A stretch of DNA of 64,000 bases from Lucinisca nassula (taxonomy: Eukaryota; Mollusca; Bivalvia; Lucinida; Lucinidae): NCBI GenBank assembly GCA_963580285.1, contig OY757019.1, positions 61,834,587 to 61,898,586 on the forward strand, in the 5' to 3' direction. The notes below the pieces were generated by a model. That model had not been told where the DNA came from and ran no database searches. It saw nothing but the letters and a program-made list of their open reading frames with translations. Positions 1 to 8,606 of this stretch are shown here, in pieces; position 1 is the stretch's first letter, and the number at the start of each line of letters is the position of its first letter. The position numbers and the translations under genes were made by a program.

Positions 1-520
1 GCATACCAACCGGGCACTCACCTTGACCCGGTGACCTTGACCTATGTTCGCACTCAATCGACTTTGACAGCTTTTACATTGCCCCTCGCTATGGCGTCAG
101 ATATGAGGCCTACATACATCACCAAACCTTTTCAGGAAACAGCCCCATGACATCCTAACCTAGCAAGCCTCTTGACCCAGTGACCTTGACCTATATTTTG
201 CCCTCCAGTGACTTTGACAGATTTTATGTCGACGCTCGCAGTGTCATCACCTATGAGGCCTACATCCATCAAATCTTGCATGAAGCATCTCCAGGACATC
301 CCTACCTATCACGCACCTTTAACCAATGACCTTGACCTATATTTCACGCTCCAGTGACTTTGACGGAATTAACGTCGACCAGCGCAATCTCTTCACCAAT
401 CATGCATACATCAATCAAACCTTGCATGAAGCATTCCAAGGACACCCCGACCTGGCAGGCACCTTGACCGGGTGAACTTGACCTATATTTTACGCTCTTG
501 TTTCTTTGATAGATTTCATG
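1..520. repeat. Satellite, about 147-bp unit, 3.5 copies
   Basis: The phrase TGACCTTGACCTAT, or a one-base variant, recurs at about 32, 181, 327 and 473. Around it, parallel text about Ca. 147 bp long repeats (CCAGTGACTTTGACAG, then GAGGCCTACATCCATCAA, then CTTGCATGAAGCAT). The array is cut by the window edge. The unit resembles, but is not the same as, the larger array at 40.7-42.8 kb. Confidence 0.85.
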
Positions 521-905
521 TTAATCCTCTAGATCTTGTGAGCCTCCTATCAGAGCTTCCTTTACTGTCGCCCTGACAGGTGCGATGCTGCCCTCCGCGG
601 AATTCTTGCGCATGTTAGTAAATGTTTTAGTGGCCTTACAAAATGGCAAATCTTTTTCTGTTTTTCTGGGCCAAGAAAGTATGGAGATTGAGAGAAAAAT
701 AGTTAGAGGGGATATTAGTTTCATGTGACCTCAAAATTGAAATCACATCATATCCTGGGCAGTGTGACAAATATTTGTTGTTTTAACATGAAATTCCGGT
801 CATTAATGCACACCAAGTGGTAGTATACAAATTGTTCTCAGCAGGCGAGCTTTGTTTTCCGGTGACATCTCTAGTTCAAATTATAGTAATACGGATAGCA
901 ACCAT
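521..905. other. No recognisable gene
   Basis: This stretch has a 67-codon minus-strand frame at 521-724 with no family resemblance that I can see. It shows no repeat shared with the rest of the window. I see nothing else in it. Confidence 0.5.
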
Positions 906-918
906 ACAGTATATGAGT

Positions 919-1079
919 AGAAGCCTCCGTTGTGTAGTGGTTATGCTACTCGCCTTGTAAATCAGGGGTCGCAGGATCGATCCCGGGCTTCTCCAGACTT
1001 TCGGATGAGTCTTTAAACCGAGGTCCCGTCTCCGTATGACCTTAACTGTTGGTGAGACGTAAAACGCAAACACTCACTC
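919..1079 (+). mobile_element. SINE family A, full-length copy with target duplication
   Basis: The left part is tRNA-like. It starts GCCTCCGTTGTGTAGTGG (Val-type box A with one mismatch) and has a box-B-like GGATCGATCCC. The 3' part reads TTTAAACCGAGGTCCCGTCTCC and ends GACGTAAAACGCAAACACTCACTC. A perfect 13-bp direct repeat, acagtatatgagt, flanks it at 906-918 and 1080-1092, so both ends are defined. Other copies are at 15006-15170 (-), 53927-54430 (-, interrupted), 57417-57523 (+) and 63250-63353 (-). The intact duplication suggests a fairly recent insertion. Confidence 0.9.
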
Positions 1080-1092
1080 ACAGTATATGAGT

Positions 1093-1379
1093 GGCAACTA
1101 CTGCCTGTGAAGGATTTTTATCGCTTGCATCTATGTTCATTTTAGTTAATCGATCAAGATGATATTTTAATAAAGATTTGTTTATTATTTTTGACTGTCA
1201 TTACGTGTTATTTTGCCTCTGACTTTACATACAAACGATGGAAGGCAACGGGGCCGTACCCAAGCAAAGGTAACAGTAAAATATTTGGACAAACCTTTAT
1301 GAAGTACATTGCTCAGGAATCGGAACGCTTTCATACTGTTTAATGGTCTGGTAGTTAAATTGTTTTGTGCCCAGGCCTC
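1093..1379. other. No recognisable gene
   Basis: This is AT-rich sequence between the SINE and the Penelope-type 3' region. I see no coding frame and no repeat shared with the rest of the window. Confidence 0.4.
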
Positions 1380-2112
1380 CGCTCCCTTCTGACTCCATGA
1401 TGGCCCAGGCTTTAAACCGTTTATTTCTTGGTCGGGGCTTGAACTTTCATGTCTGTTTCTTGACCCATCGGGGTTTATTTTAAGGTTTCGTTTGCTCCAG
1501 TGATCTTGTATGAAGCATCGGATGTCTCAACGCGTTGGACTGTCGAGTCCTCATTCTTGAATCCCCTTAGTTTAGTGATTTCCTTGTTACCCCCAGTGGA
1601 ATTCGTTTCACTGACCGTTCCAATGCGGTTCTTCTGTCGCGGTTTATTTTTGTAATGGTTTGTCTTTGAGTGTTTGTATCGCTTATAATATTTTGGATAG
1701 CCTTTCTTGACCCATCGGGGTTTATTTTAAGGTTTCGTTTGCTCCAGTGATCTTGTATGAAGCATCGGATGTCTCAACGCGTTGGACTGTCGAGTCCTCA
1801 TTCTTGAATCCCCTTAGTTTAGTGATTTCCTTGTTACCCCCAGTGGAATTCGTTTCACTGACCGTTCCAATGCGGTTCTTCTGTCGCGGTTTATTTTTGT
1901 AATGGTTTGTCTTTGAGTGTTTGTATCGCTTATAATATTTTGGATAGCCAATTGGCCATTTTGTTGGATAGTATCTGTCCTTTTGGCTTTCTTCTATTGA
2001 TATTTTCATAAGGGTCTGTTGTTTCATGTTTGTGTTTCTTTCCCTTTGGTGTCTCTGATGGGAGTTGTGGGTTAATTGTATCGATTCCTGATCATTGCCT
2101 CCACTTCTATTT
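1380..2112 (+). mobile_element. Penelope-like element 3' non-coding region, copy 1
   Basis: The sequence matches, in opposite orientation, the region downstream of the broken reverse transcriptase at 26090-26617. Shared blocks include GACTGTCGAGTCCTCAT, GACCGTTCCAATGCGG, CTTCTGTCGCGGTTTATTT, and the end TGATCATTGCCTCCACTTCT. No coding part is attached here, as expected for a 5'-truncated retro-copy. It contains an internal tandem duplication, listed separately. A 101-codon minus-strand frame at 1722-2027 is antisense to this non-coding region and is not taken as a gene. Confidence 0.75.
1456..1949 (+). repeat. Perfect 247-bp tandem duplication
   Basis: Bases 1456-1702 and 1703-1949 read the same from TTTCTTGACCCATCGGGG to ATATTTTGGATAGCC. 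I saw no difference by eye. The single-copy versions at 26.1-26.6 kb and 32.5-32.7 kb lack the second unit. Confidence 0.9.
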
Positions 2113-2185
2113 TGATTATTTGACGAGTAAGGGAACCTTTAAGCGGACCGAACAAATTCATGTATGAACCGCAGTGAAACCGAGG
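2113..2185 (+). mobile_element. Second Penelope-type 3' fragment
   Basis: Directly after the end of copy 1, the text CCTTTAAGCGGACCGAACAAA..AACCGCAGTG matches CCTTCATGCGGACTGAACAAA..AACCGCGACG at 32430-32480. A further piece of the same non-coding region therefore follows head to tail. Confidence 0.5.
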
Positions 2186-2279
2186 GTTGGCCGGATGAAA
2201 GTTTACTTAAACCCACCAGTGCTTTTACTGTGATTCCTTCTTGTTCTGTGCTGGCTCATATCACAGACGACGGAAGTCT

Positions 2280-2500
2280 TTATTTCAGTTATGGCCCTCA
2301 CATGAAGTGGGACGGACGGGAGGACGTACGTACGGAAGGGACGGACAGGGGTAACACGTAATGCCTTTCCGCTATTTTTCGAATAGGCGGGGGCATAATT
2401 ACTACAAAACCCGCTGCACTTAAGCACGTCGGACTCTTGTATCCGTTCACACGCCACACCCTGTGACTGAGATTTTGGAGCCAGCCTACATGCCCAACAT
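2280..2500. repeat. GACGGAC-rich dispersed repeat piece
   Basis: It contains short GGACGG runs followed by TAATGCCTTTCCGCTATTTTTCG. The overlapping frames at 2164-2361 and 2203-2561 run across this repeat and look non-genic. A related GGAC-rich stretch lies at 22240-22275. Confidence 0.4.
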
Positions 2501-2860
2501 TCTCCATTTTCGTGAGACCTGGCCCTTTGGGACTTTTTTGTTTCCAAAACTCAAATATCATCTATTTGAGATACAATTCGAGAAATGCTCTTGGATCTGT
2601 GGTTTATCAGTATCTGATAAGTGTCCCCATTGAAGGGTTTGAAAACTGCTTCCAAAAGAGGATTTGTTGGCTTAAAAGGTGTATTCAGGTAGAGGGAGCG
2701 GTGCAAGTAAAATGGTTTTGACATTTGCAGTAAAGTAGAAAGAATGAAAATGACAATATTTTTGGAACACTCCTCATATGTTCATGATACTCATCTTGGT
2801 AATTGACCTGGACCATTTTGATAAACTTTCGGCCCGCAATCCTACATAACTACACCGATT

Positions 2861-2932
2861 TTCGCCCAACTATGATTAACGGTCGGTTCAATATGAATGA
2901 AATAATCCTGAAAGGGCCTTAAACCCGAAATA
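2861..2932 (+). mobile_element. SINE family B, 3' fragment
   Basis: The piece reads TTCGCCCAACTATGATTAACGG..ATGAATGAAATAAT..GAAAGGGCC. It matches the 3' end of the family B copies at 20446-20652 and 36229-36440. The tRNA-like head is absent. Confidence 0.6.
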
Positions 2933-3239
2933 AATCAAAACCACAGAATTTAGCTTCAGTCGGCCCGATGTTTTCAGAGAAGGAGATGTTCGACATGTTG
3001 ACATACCACAAAACACAGGAGAAACAACGGAGGCCTTCCTATACTACAGGCATACCGTGTAGGTTCCGTATGCAATATGGCATCAAACAGACTTGCAGAT
3101 TTAAAAACGAACTACGTTTTAACACATTTACTACAGCGGACTTTGAGCTTTTGAGTTCATACAGATTTATGTGCCAATTTAGTTGACTGTTCTACCAAGT
3201 TTTAAGATTCAAACAGTGGCTCCAGAGAAGAAGATTTTT

Positions 3240-3900
3240 AAAGAGTTTGGTCATGTGACCTGGACCGCTTTATTTCAGTTTCATTCTCTAACCATATGAC
3301 ATGGCTTATGTAGTAGTCCTTGCTTTATAGAACATTTAACTTTGTCACAGCTGATGTTAAGGGAATGTGTGGAGATCGTTAAACGTTTTCTTTCCCTTCA
3401 TTATAGTGTGAGCTATATTTTCTGGTCCTTTGGGACTCATTGATTATACAGAAGAATTTTAATTTTTTGTGGGTCACTGATTTTTGTAGGACGTCTGGCC
3501 CAGATAAAAGCTTGAACACGGTTTTCTATTCTCTGTTGCAGTCCTCGATTCCAGTGGATTACCCTTCTGCAGATTACCAATCACACAGATGTGTGGCAGC
3601 CTACCCTTCATCATAGTGTTAGTTATATTTCTAGTCCTTTGGGACCATTGATTCCACTGCATTTTGTTAATATTGAGGATCACTGATGAGCATAAACAAC
3701 ACTAGATAATCTGGCTCAGAAAAAAAAAACTTGTAGAATCTGTGGTTTTCTATTCTGTGCTGCCAAGGATTACGCTTCCAAAGTATTACCCTTTTACAGA
3801 ACATTTATCTCAGCGCTTTCAAAGAAAAGACTGTTCTAGAGACCTGGGGCCAAACACAATGAATCACAGTGATTTAACATTCATAAAGGTTCAGGTCGTC
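3240..3900. repeat. Degenerate tandem repeat, about 200-bp unit
   Basis: Blocks recur with drift: TCATTATAGTGTGAGCTATATTTTC/TGGTCCTTTGGGACTCATTGATT at 3400-3445, and TCATCATAGTGTTAGTTATATTTC/TAGTCCTTTGGGACCATTGATT at 3609-3655. A third, partial unit follows. The motif TGTGACCTGGACC at 3256 also occurs at 15.79 and 16.12 kb. No gene is supported here. Confidence 0.55.
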
Positions 3901-3984
3901 ACCCCATTGCCAGACCATACCTAGTTTCACATCATGGACTACGGTCATTAGGAATAAATGCATTGTTTTGTTTGTATTGGATTT

Positions 3985-4190
3985 TAACGGCCCAGTCAAC
4001 ACTATTTTAGATCATTTATGATCCGGTCAGTTTACCAATCCATACTTTTCAGGCAGGCTTATACGTAAGCGGTTAAAACCAGTACAGTGCACAATATTTT
4101 ACCAGAAACTGACAACTGCCCTTCTTGAATCAGCGGAAGGGAGAAAATAACCGTAGCGTAGAAAATATTTCATGATCAATCTCCACTGAT
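3985..4190 (-). mobile_element. SINE family D copy
   Basis: Blocks shared with 19075-19275, 31415-31612 and 35219-35357 are CGGTCAGTTTACC, TAAGCGGTTAA, CCAGTACAGTGCAC, CAGAAACTGACAACTG and TTTCATGATCAATCTCC. The tRNA-like head lies on the minus strand in the longer copies, so the sense strand is taken as minus. Confidence 0.7.
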
Positions 4191-4850
4191 CAACCGAGGC
4201 CGGCAAATGCACTGTTTCACCAGTTCCCTTTCAAAAACATAGGGGACCAAATTTGATTCTGATATTAAATAGGTCAAGGTAAGCATATCGTCATCATTAC
4301 ATTTCGTTAAGTAGTAGTTAGTGAACGGATTCAATATGTGACGTTTCAAGGCAATCTGTCTAGTGGTTCTGGAGAGATTGGCATGGCGGTCATCTCTGTC
4401 ATGTGACTGGGACCTTTTGAATATACTTGTTGTCAAATGCAGATTCCGTATTTACAATAAGACCTCAGTCATATAAGCATTTTCAAAAATGACGTTTGAA
4501 CATATACAGTCGAACAACGTCACTGGACTGGTGTTCAGAGACGTTCACATAGTCATTAAATTGACTACCTGCTTTCATATCATAGACTGCCATTGTTTTG
4601 GGAAGAAATTATTGTAATTTACCGTTTTTCCTTGTATGGAGTAAAGTTCGTTTTCCAAGGGCACATATTATTTTCCAAATCCTGACTCAAAAACTAAAAT
4701 TAAAACGTCGCTTCAATGTTAAAAGTAGATATAAGAACAAAACTGTTTCATCAAAATATGCCGAAAGAACCATGATAACATTCGGGTGTATCCTAATGGA
4801 GATATATCGATGGATCGATCGATGGAGCAGTCGATCAATCGATGGATAGA
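4191..4850. other. No recognisable gene
   Basis: This is unique-looking AT-rich sequence with small frames in several registers and no family resemblance. Near 4800-4860 there is a short GATC/GATG-rich stretch. Confidence 0.4.
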
Positions 4851-4851
4851 T

Positions 4852-4985
4852 CTGTGGAGCACTGTGATACAGTGGTGATTTATCGGGTTTGAGATAGAGA
4901 AGTAGCAGGTTCGATACCTGCAAGCGCCAAGTGTTGTTTCCTTGAGATACTTAGTACTGGGATTCTACCCAGGAAGAGGAAGAAA
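4852..4985 (+). mobile_element. SINE family G, tRNA-headed
   Basis: A tRNA-like segment with box B AGGTTCGATACC is followed by GCGCCAAGTGTTG..TCCTTGAG. The second copy is inverted at 60030-60180. The block GTGTCCTTGAGCAAG (seen best in the other copy) resembles the conserved central part of V-type SINEs. That assignment is from memory and not tested. Confidence 0.6.
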
Positions 4986-5004
4986 AGAGGACCACATGAC
5001 AGAC

Positions 5005-5101
<97 letters not shown>

Positions 5102-5102
5102 C
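5005..5102. repeat. (GATA)n microsatellite
   Basis: About 24 uninterrupted GATA units lie directly downstream of the family G SINE, like a simple-repeat tail. The minus-strand frame at 4880-5128 is only the translation of this repeat. Confidence 0.97.
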
Positions 5103-5510
5103 ATTGCAGATAGACAGACAGAAAACATGCAAATTTTCTATAATAATAGTCTAATTACCAGAAATGCGACTGAATTACCTAAAGATGTCTCATTGTAGCT
5201 TGAAAGAGAAAGAATAAACTCCTATATACTTGTGTCACGCGTTGCTCGGGCAACAATAGGCATGGACTTGAGTGCACTTGAAAGAAGATAATCCTTAGAC
5301 AGACGCATTCCTTAGACAGACGCATACCATGAAACGCAGGCAATGGATAGTACCAATCACGGATTTACAATTAATGCCTAAATCAGTACCTACTTTAATA
5401 TCTCCATAATTTGGAGGTTCAAAAAGCACGGTTATGAACAGTCTTCGTTGAATATTTCCCAGGTATATAAACAACGACGGTGAAAATAGCGTAAGAAGAA
5501 TAAATGATTA

Positions 5511-5513
<3 letters not shown>

Positions 5514-5583
<70 letters not shown>
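5514..5583. repeat. (TC)n microsatellite
   Basis: About 35 TC units. The overlapping minus-strand RERERE frames are repeat translations. Just after it, CTTCTCCGGGTTGTCTGGG..CACCTCTGATTAA resembles a family B fragment (weak). Confidence 0.97.
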
Positions 5584-5587
<4 letters not shown>

Positions 5588-5659
5588 CGGATTATCAGGT
5601 CGTCTTCTCCGGGTTGTCTGGGTTTCACTCACCTCTGATTAAGGATGGGATGAGAAGAA

Positions 5660-6700
5660 GAACCGTCACGCAGATAAAAGTGGCGCATTGTACACGATAT
5701 GAACGTGTATAGGAAAGGTGAATGCAATCCATCAAAACTGATCGCATAGGGAACAATCCGCTCGTAGTTTCACAATAATATCCGATATCGATTTGCGACA
5801 GTCGCCGCAGACTTACATGTAAACATCACCACCAAAATTATTAGTATATAGAAATTAAAAGGAAAGCCGTATTAAATTGATTAAATTACAATTTTAGAAA
5901 AATGTGACAAAAAATTATAAGTTATTTTCAAAAAGTTCTTTTATCAACAAGGAATTAGATGTAAATTTTGTAAAAATAAATTAACGACTTAGTTCTTCCA
6001 TGTTACTTTGAAAAGTGGAAGTCGTATTCCTTTTCATCTTATATATATATTGGCAAAATGTTCCTGAACCTACATTCAAATGCTAATTTAAAACTTATTA
6101 CTTTCTCATTGGTTCTTTTATAAGTCATGACTAGAAAGAAAATTTCTCAAAGTTTGCAATGATATATAGCATTTAATACTCAATTAAAAACATGGTTCTT
6201 CCATTTTGATTTGAAAATAAGGAAGTCAGCTTTTCGGCACCTGCATTTTCTCGCGTGAAAATGACTAAGTCCACGAGCGCCAGCAGGACAAGATAGTCAT
6301 GGGTAGAAATTTACTTTAGCACAGTCGCATAATGTTTATTTATTTAATTTATTTTGTATATTTGTGAATTAATTAATTAATTTAGTCCGTCTGTAGAAAG
6401 AACTCGGGAGCTGCATGACGAAAACCTGTAAAACTTTGGAAATGAATGAATGAATGAATAGTTTTCCTTAAGTTCTTGATAATGCATGGTATTATGTCTT
6501 AAATATAAAATAAGATCAACTGACCGCCTGTGAGACAGACAGGCACACAAACGAACGGAAAGAAGAAAGGATGGGTGAAAGAAGACACTAAGTTATTCAT
6601 ATCAAAATACATCAATACGTCGAAAAGCTACAATTGGCTACCATTATGTAGAATTTAAATTAAAAAACATTAAGAAAATATCATAATTACATGTAGATGT
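5660..6700. other. AT-rich, no recognisable gene
   Basis: There are no long frames here. I see only short simple repeats, such as (GAAT)n near 6446-6461 and TTAATTAATTAATT near 6367-6383. Confidence 0.4.
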
Positions 6701-6820
6701 TTGGCTGCAATTAGTGCAGACGGTTTTATTGCAATCAATTTGTGCAGGCCTTCGCTGTTTGCCAGAGAGCCGAAGTGTGTTTGCTTTGCCCGGCGGGCGG
6801 ACTTATCACATGAAGGACAA

Positions 6821-7053
6821 AATTAACCCATTTAGTACCAGAAACCCCAAAACGGGTACCCTGGCAAATAGTGCAGGCCCAGATCGGACGCCGCAGAACG
6901 CGGCGTCTGATCAGGGCCTCCACTGTTTGCCAGGAGTTCAGCCATTTTCCAAATAAATTTTGATGAAAACGCAACCTGACACACCTAAATTTGGAAATGA
7001 ACTCCTGCTATTTATAAGGAGGAAGATTCCATTTGGTACAAAAAGGGTTAATT
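6821..7053. mobile_element. piggyBac-type MITE with foldback core
   Basis: The ends read TTAA-CCCATTTAGTACCAGA and, reversed, TTAA-CCCTTTTTGTACCAAA. TTAA targets with CCC/GGG ends are typical of piggyBac. Inside, a strong hairpin at 6862-6932 pairs TGGCAAATAGTGCAGGCC with GGCCTCCACTGTTTGCCA, and the loop AGAAC sits between CCGC and GCGG. A second inverted pair at 6931-7010 starts CAGGAGTTCA. A half copy with the same left end is at 21180-21262. Core fragments occur near 6715-6790, 17487-17535 and 18489-18545. Confidence 0.8.
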
Positions 7054-7111
7054 GACATATTGGCTCATTAACAATTTGTTAACCCAAAGTTGCAGACATG
7101 AATTCAGAAAC

Positions 7112-7215
7112 TGCACACCTATTCAAATACATTGTAAATTTTACCTCTGTAAACCCCAGTTTTACTATATAAAAGTCGGATTCAAATCTATATAGGCATC
7201 TTTGTCAGATGACCT
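7112..7215 (+). mobile_element. MITE family M, short copy
   Basis: It has CACACCTATTCAAATACATTG, then TAAACCCCAGTTTTACTATATAAAAGT, then TATATAGGCATCTTTG. These are the end blocks of the family described in full at 61972-62412. It lies immediately upstream of the LINE. Confidence 0.65.
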
Positions 7216-7256
7216 AGAGAGCCAGTCGTCTTTAAAAGACTGAGCTTCTTGTCATA

Positions 7257-8606
7257 ATGTCTTTGCTACTAATTGGGGGAATAGAACAGAATCCTGGACC
7301 GCTTTCCGATGTCTCTATTAACTCGTTGTCATCTGGGCCTACTTTAGAAAGTACTGGTAGTAGAAACAAATTCTCAATTGTCCACTATAATATTCAGAGT
7401 CTCTCTGATAAACTAGACATACTAGAGTCGGAACTAAGTGATTTTGATGTCATTTGCCTTACTGAAACATGGTTGGATCAGCGTATACCCGACGAAACAC
7501 TAAAAATGAACGGCTTCAATTTATACCGTCGTGATAGAATGGGCGACAATCACGGAGGCATTTGTGTTTATGTTAGTCAGTCTATTTTATCCTGTCGAAG
7601 ACTTGATCTTGAACTTCCACAAATTGAATGTATTTGGATTGAAATATCAATGCATAATAGAAAGGAGCTTTTAGCTACCTTTTATAGACCTCCAAATTCG
7701 AACAACATAATTTATTCCAGTATTGAAGATTCAGTCGGCCTTGCGTTTGACACTAATATACCTAATATAACTATCACAGGTGACTTTAATTTTGATGTAT
7801 CCAAACAGGCTTCACACAGGAAAATTAATGAATTGTGTCAGCAGTTTAACTTACAACAGCTTATAACTGATCCTACCCATCATACAGAGAATTCTGAATC
7901 TATTATTGACTTATTTCTAGTATCAAATAAGAATAGGGTGGTTTTGAGTGGCGTTGGCGAGCCGTTTCTTAATCAAAATATTAGATACCATTGTCCAATA
8001 TACTGTATTTATAATTTTGATAAAATTATTTCTCCATCTTTCAAAAGACAAATCTACCTATACCATCAAGGTGATTATCAAACACTTTCTACAGACCTGA
8101 ACGACACTGATTGGACTTCATTAAAAGACGACGATGTACACGCTTACGCTCAAAATATAACTGATAGAATTACGCATCTTGTAAACAAGCATATACCTAA
8201 TAAAACTGTTCATGTTCGTAAGTCTGACAAATCTTGGCTAACCACAAATATTAAACGTCTTATGAGAAAAAGAACACGCTATTATGACAAATACAAACGA
8301 ACTAAAAATCAATCCGACTTCAACAACTATAAACTCATACGAAATCATGTAACCTCGCTCATTCGAAAAGCTAAACAACAAGAAATTGACAACCTAAAAG
8401 ATAAACTTAAAGACCCAAACATTGGCCAAAGGGATTGGTGGAAAACTCTCAAAACATTTATTAAGCCCGACCAAACATCTTCTATACCTCCACTAAAATG
8501 CAACGACACTGTCATATGCGATGAAAAAGACAAAGCTGATAAATTGAATGATTTCTTTACACAGCAAACTTATTTGAATGAACATAATGCTCAACTTCCA
8601 CAATAA
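7257..8606 (+). CDS. LINE endonuclease part with N-terminal 2A-like peptide
   Basis: The first ATG after the stop at 7233 opens a 449-residue frame. Residues 1-15 are MSLLLIGGIEQNPGP, which fits the ribosome-skipping 2A consensus (E-x-N-P-G-P) with Gly in place of the usual Asp. Residues of about 35-250 form an exonuclease-endonuclease-phosphatase fold: FSIVHYNIQSL, DVICLTETWLD, ITGDFNFD, IIDLFLVS, and RYHCPIY where many relatives have SDH. This enzyme nicks target DNA to prime reverse transcription. The rest is a basic linker that leads towards the reverse transcriptase. The frame ends at 8604-8606 and the protein continues in another register at 8588. Confidence 0.92.
   Translation: MSLLLIGGIEQNPGPLSDVSINSLSSGPTLESTGSRNKFSIVHYNIQSLSDKLDILESELSDFDVICLTETWLDQRIPDETLKMNGFNLYRRDRMGDNHGGICVYVSQSILSCRRLDLELPQIECIWIEISMHNRKELLATFYRPPNSNNIIYSSIEDSVGLAFDTNIPNITITGDFNFDVSKQASHRKINELCQQFNLQQLITDPTHHTENSESIIDLFLVSNKNRVVLSGVGEPFLNQNIRYHCPIYCIYNFDKIISPSFKRQIYLYHQGDYQTLSTDLNDTDWTSLKDDDVHAYAQNITDRITHLVNKHIPNKTVHVRKSDKSWLTTNIKRLMRKRTRYYDKYKRTKNQSDFNNYKLIRNHVTSLIRKAKQQEIDNLKDKLKDPNIGQRDWWKTLKTFIKPDQTSSIPPLKCNDTVICDEKDKADKLNDFFTQQTYLNEHNAQLPQ

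Noticed and set aside
1722..2027. 101-codon minus-strand frame, with a weak relative at 26057-26245
   Set aside because: It is antisense to the Penelope-type 3' non-coding region. Similarity between the two places follows from the shared repeat. The first is also doubled by the tandem duplication.
4880..5128. Minus-strand 82-codon frame rich in Leu/Ser/Ile/Tyr
   Set aside because: It is the translation of the (GATA)n microsatellite. The same holds for 19536-19763.
5419..5632. Frames with long Arg-Glu repeats
   Set aside because: They are translations of the (TC)n microsatellite. The frames at 17406-17948 and 38527-38792 have the same cause.
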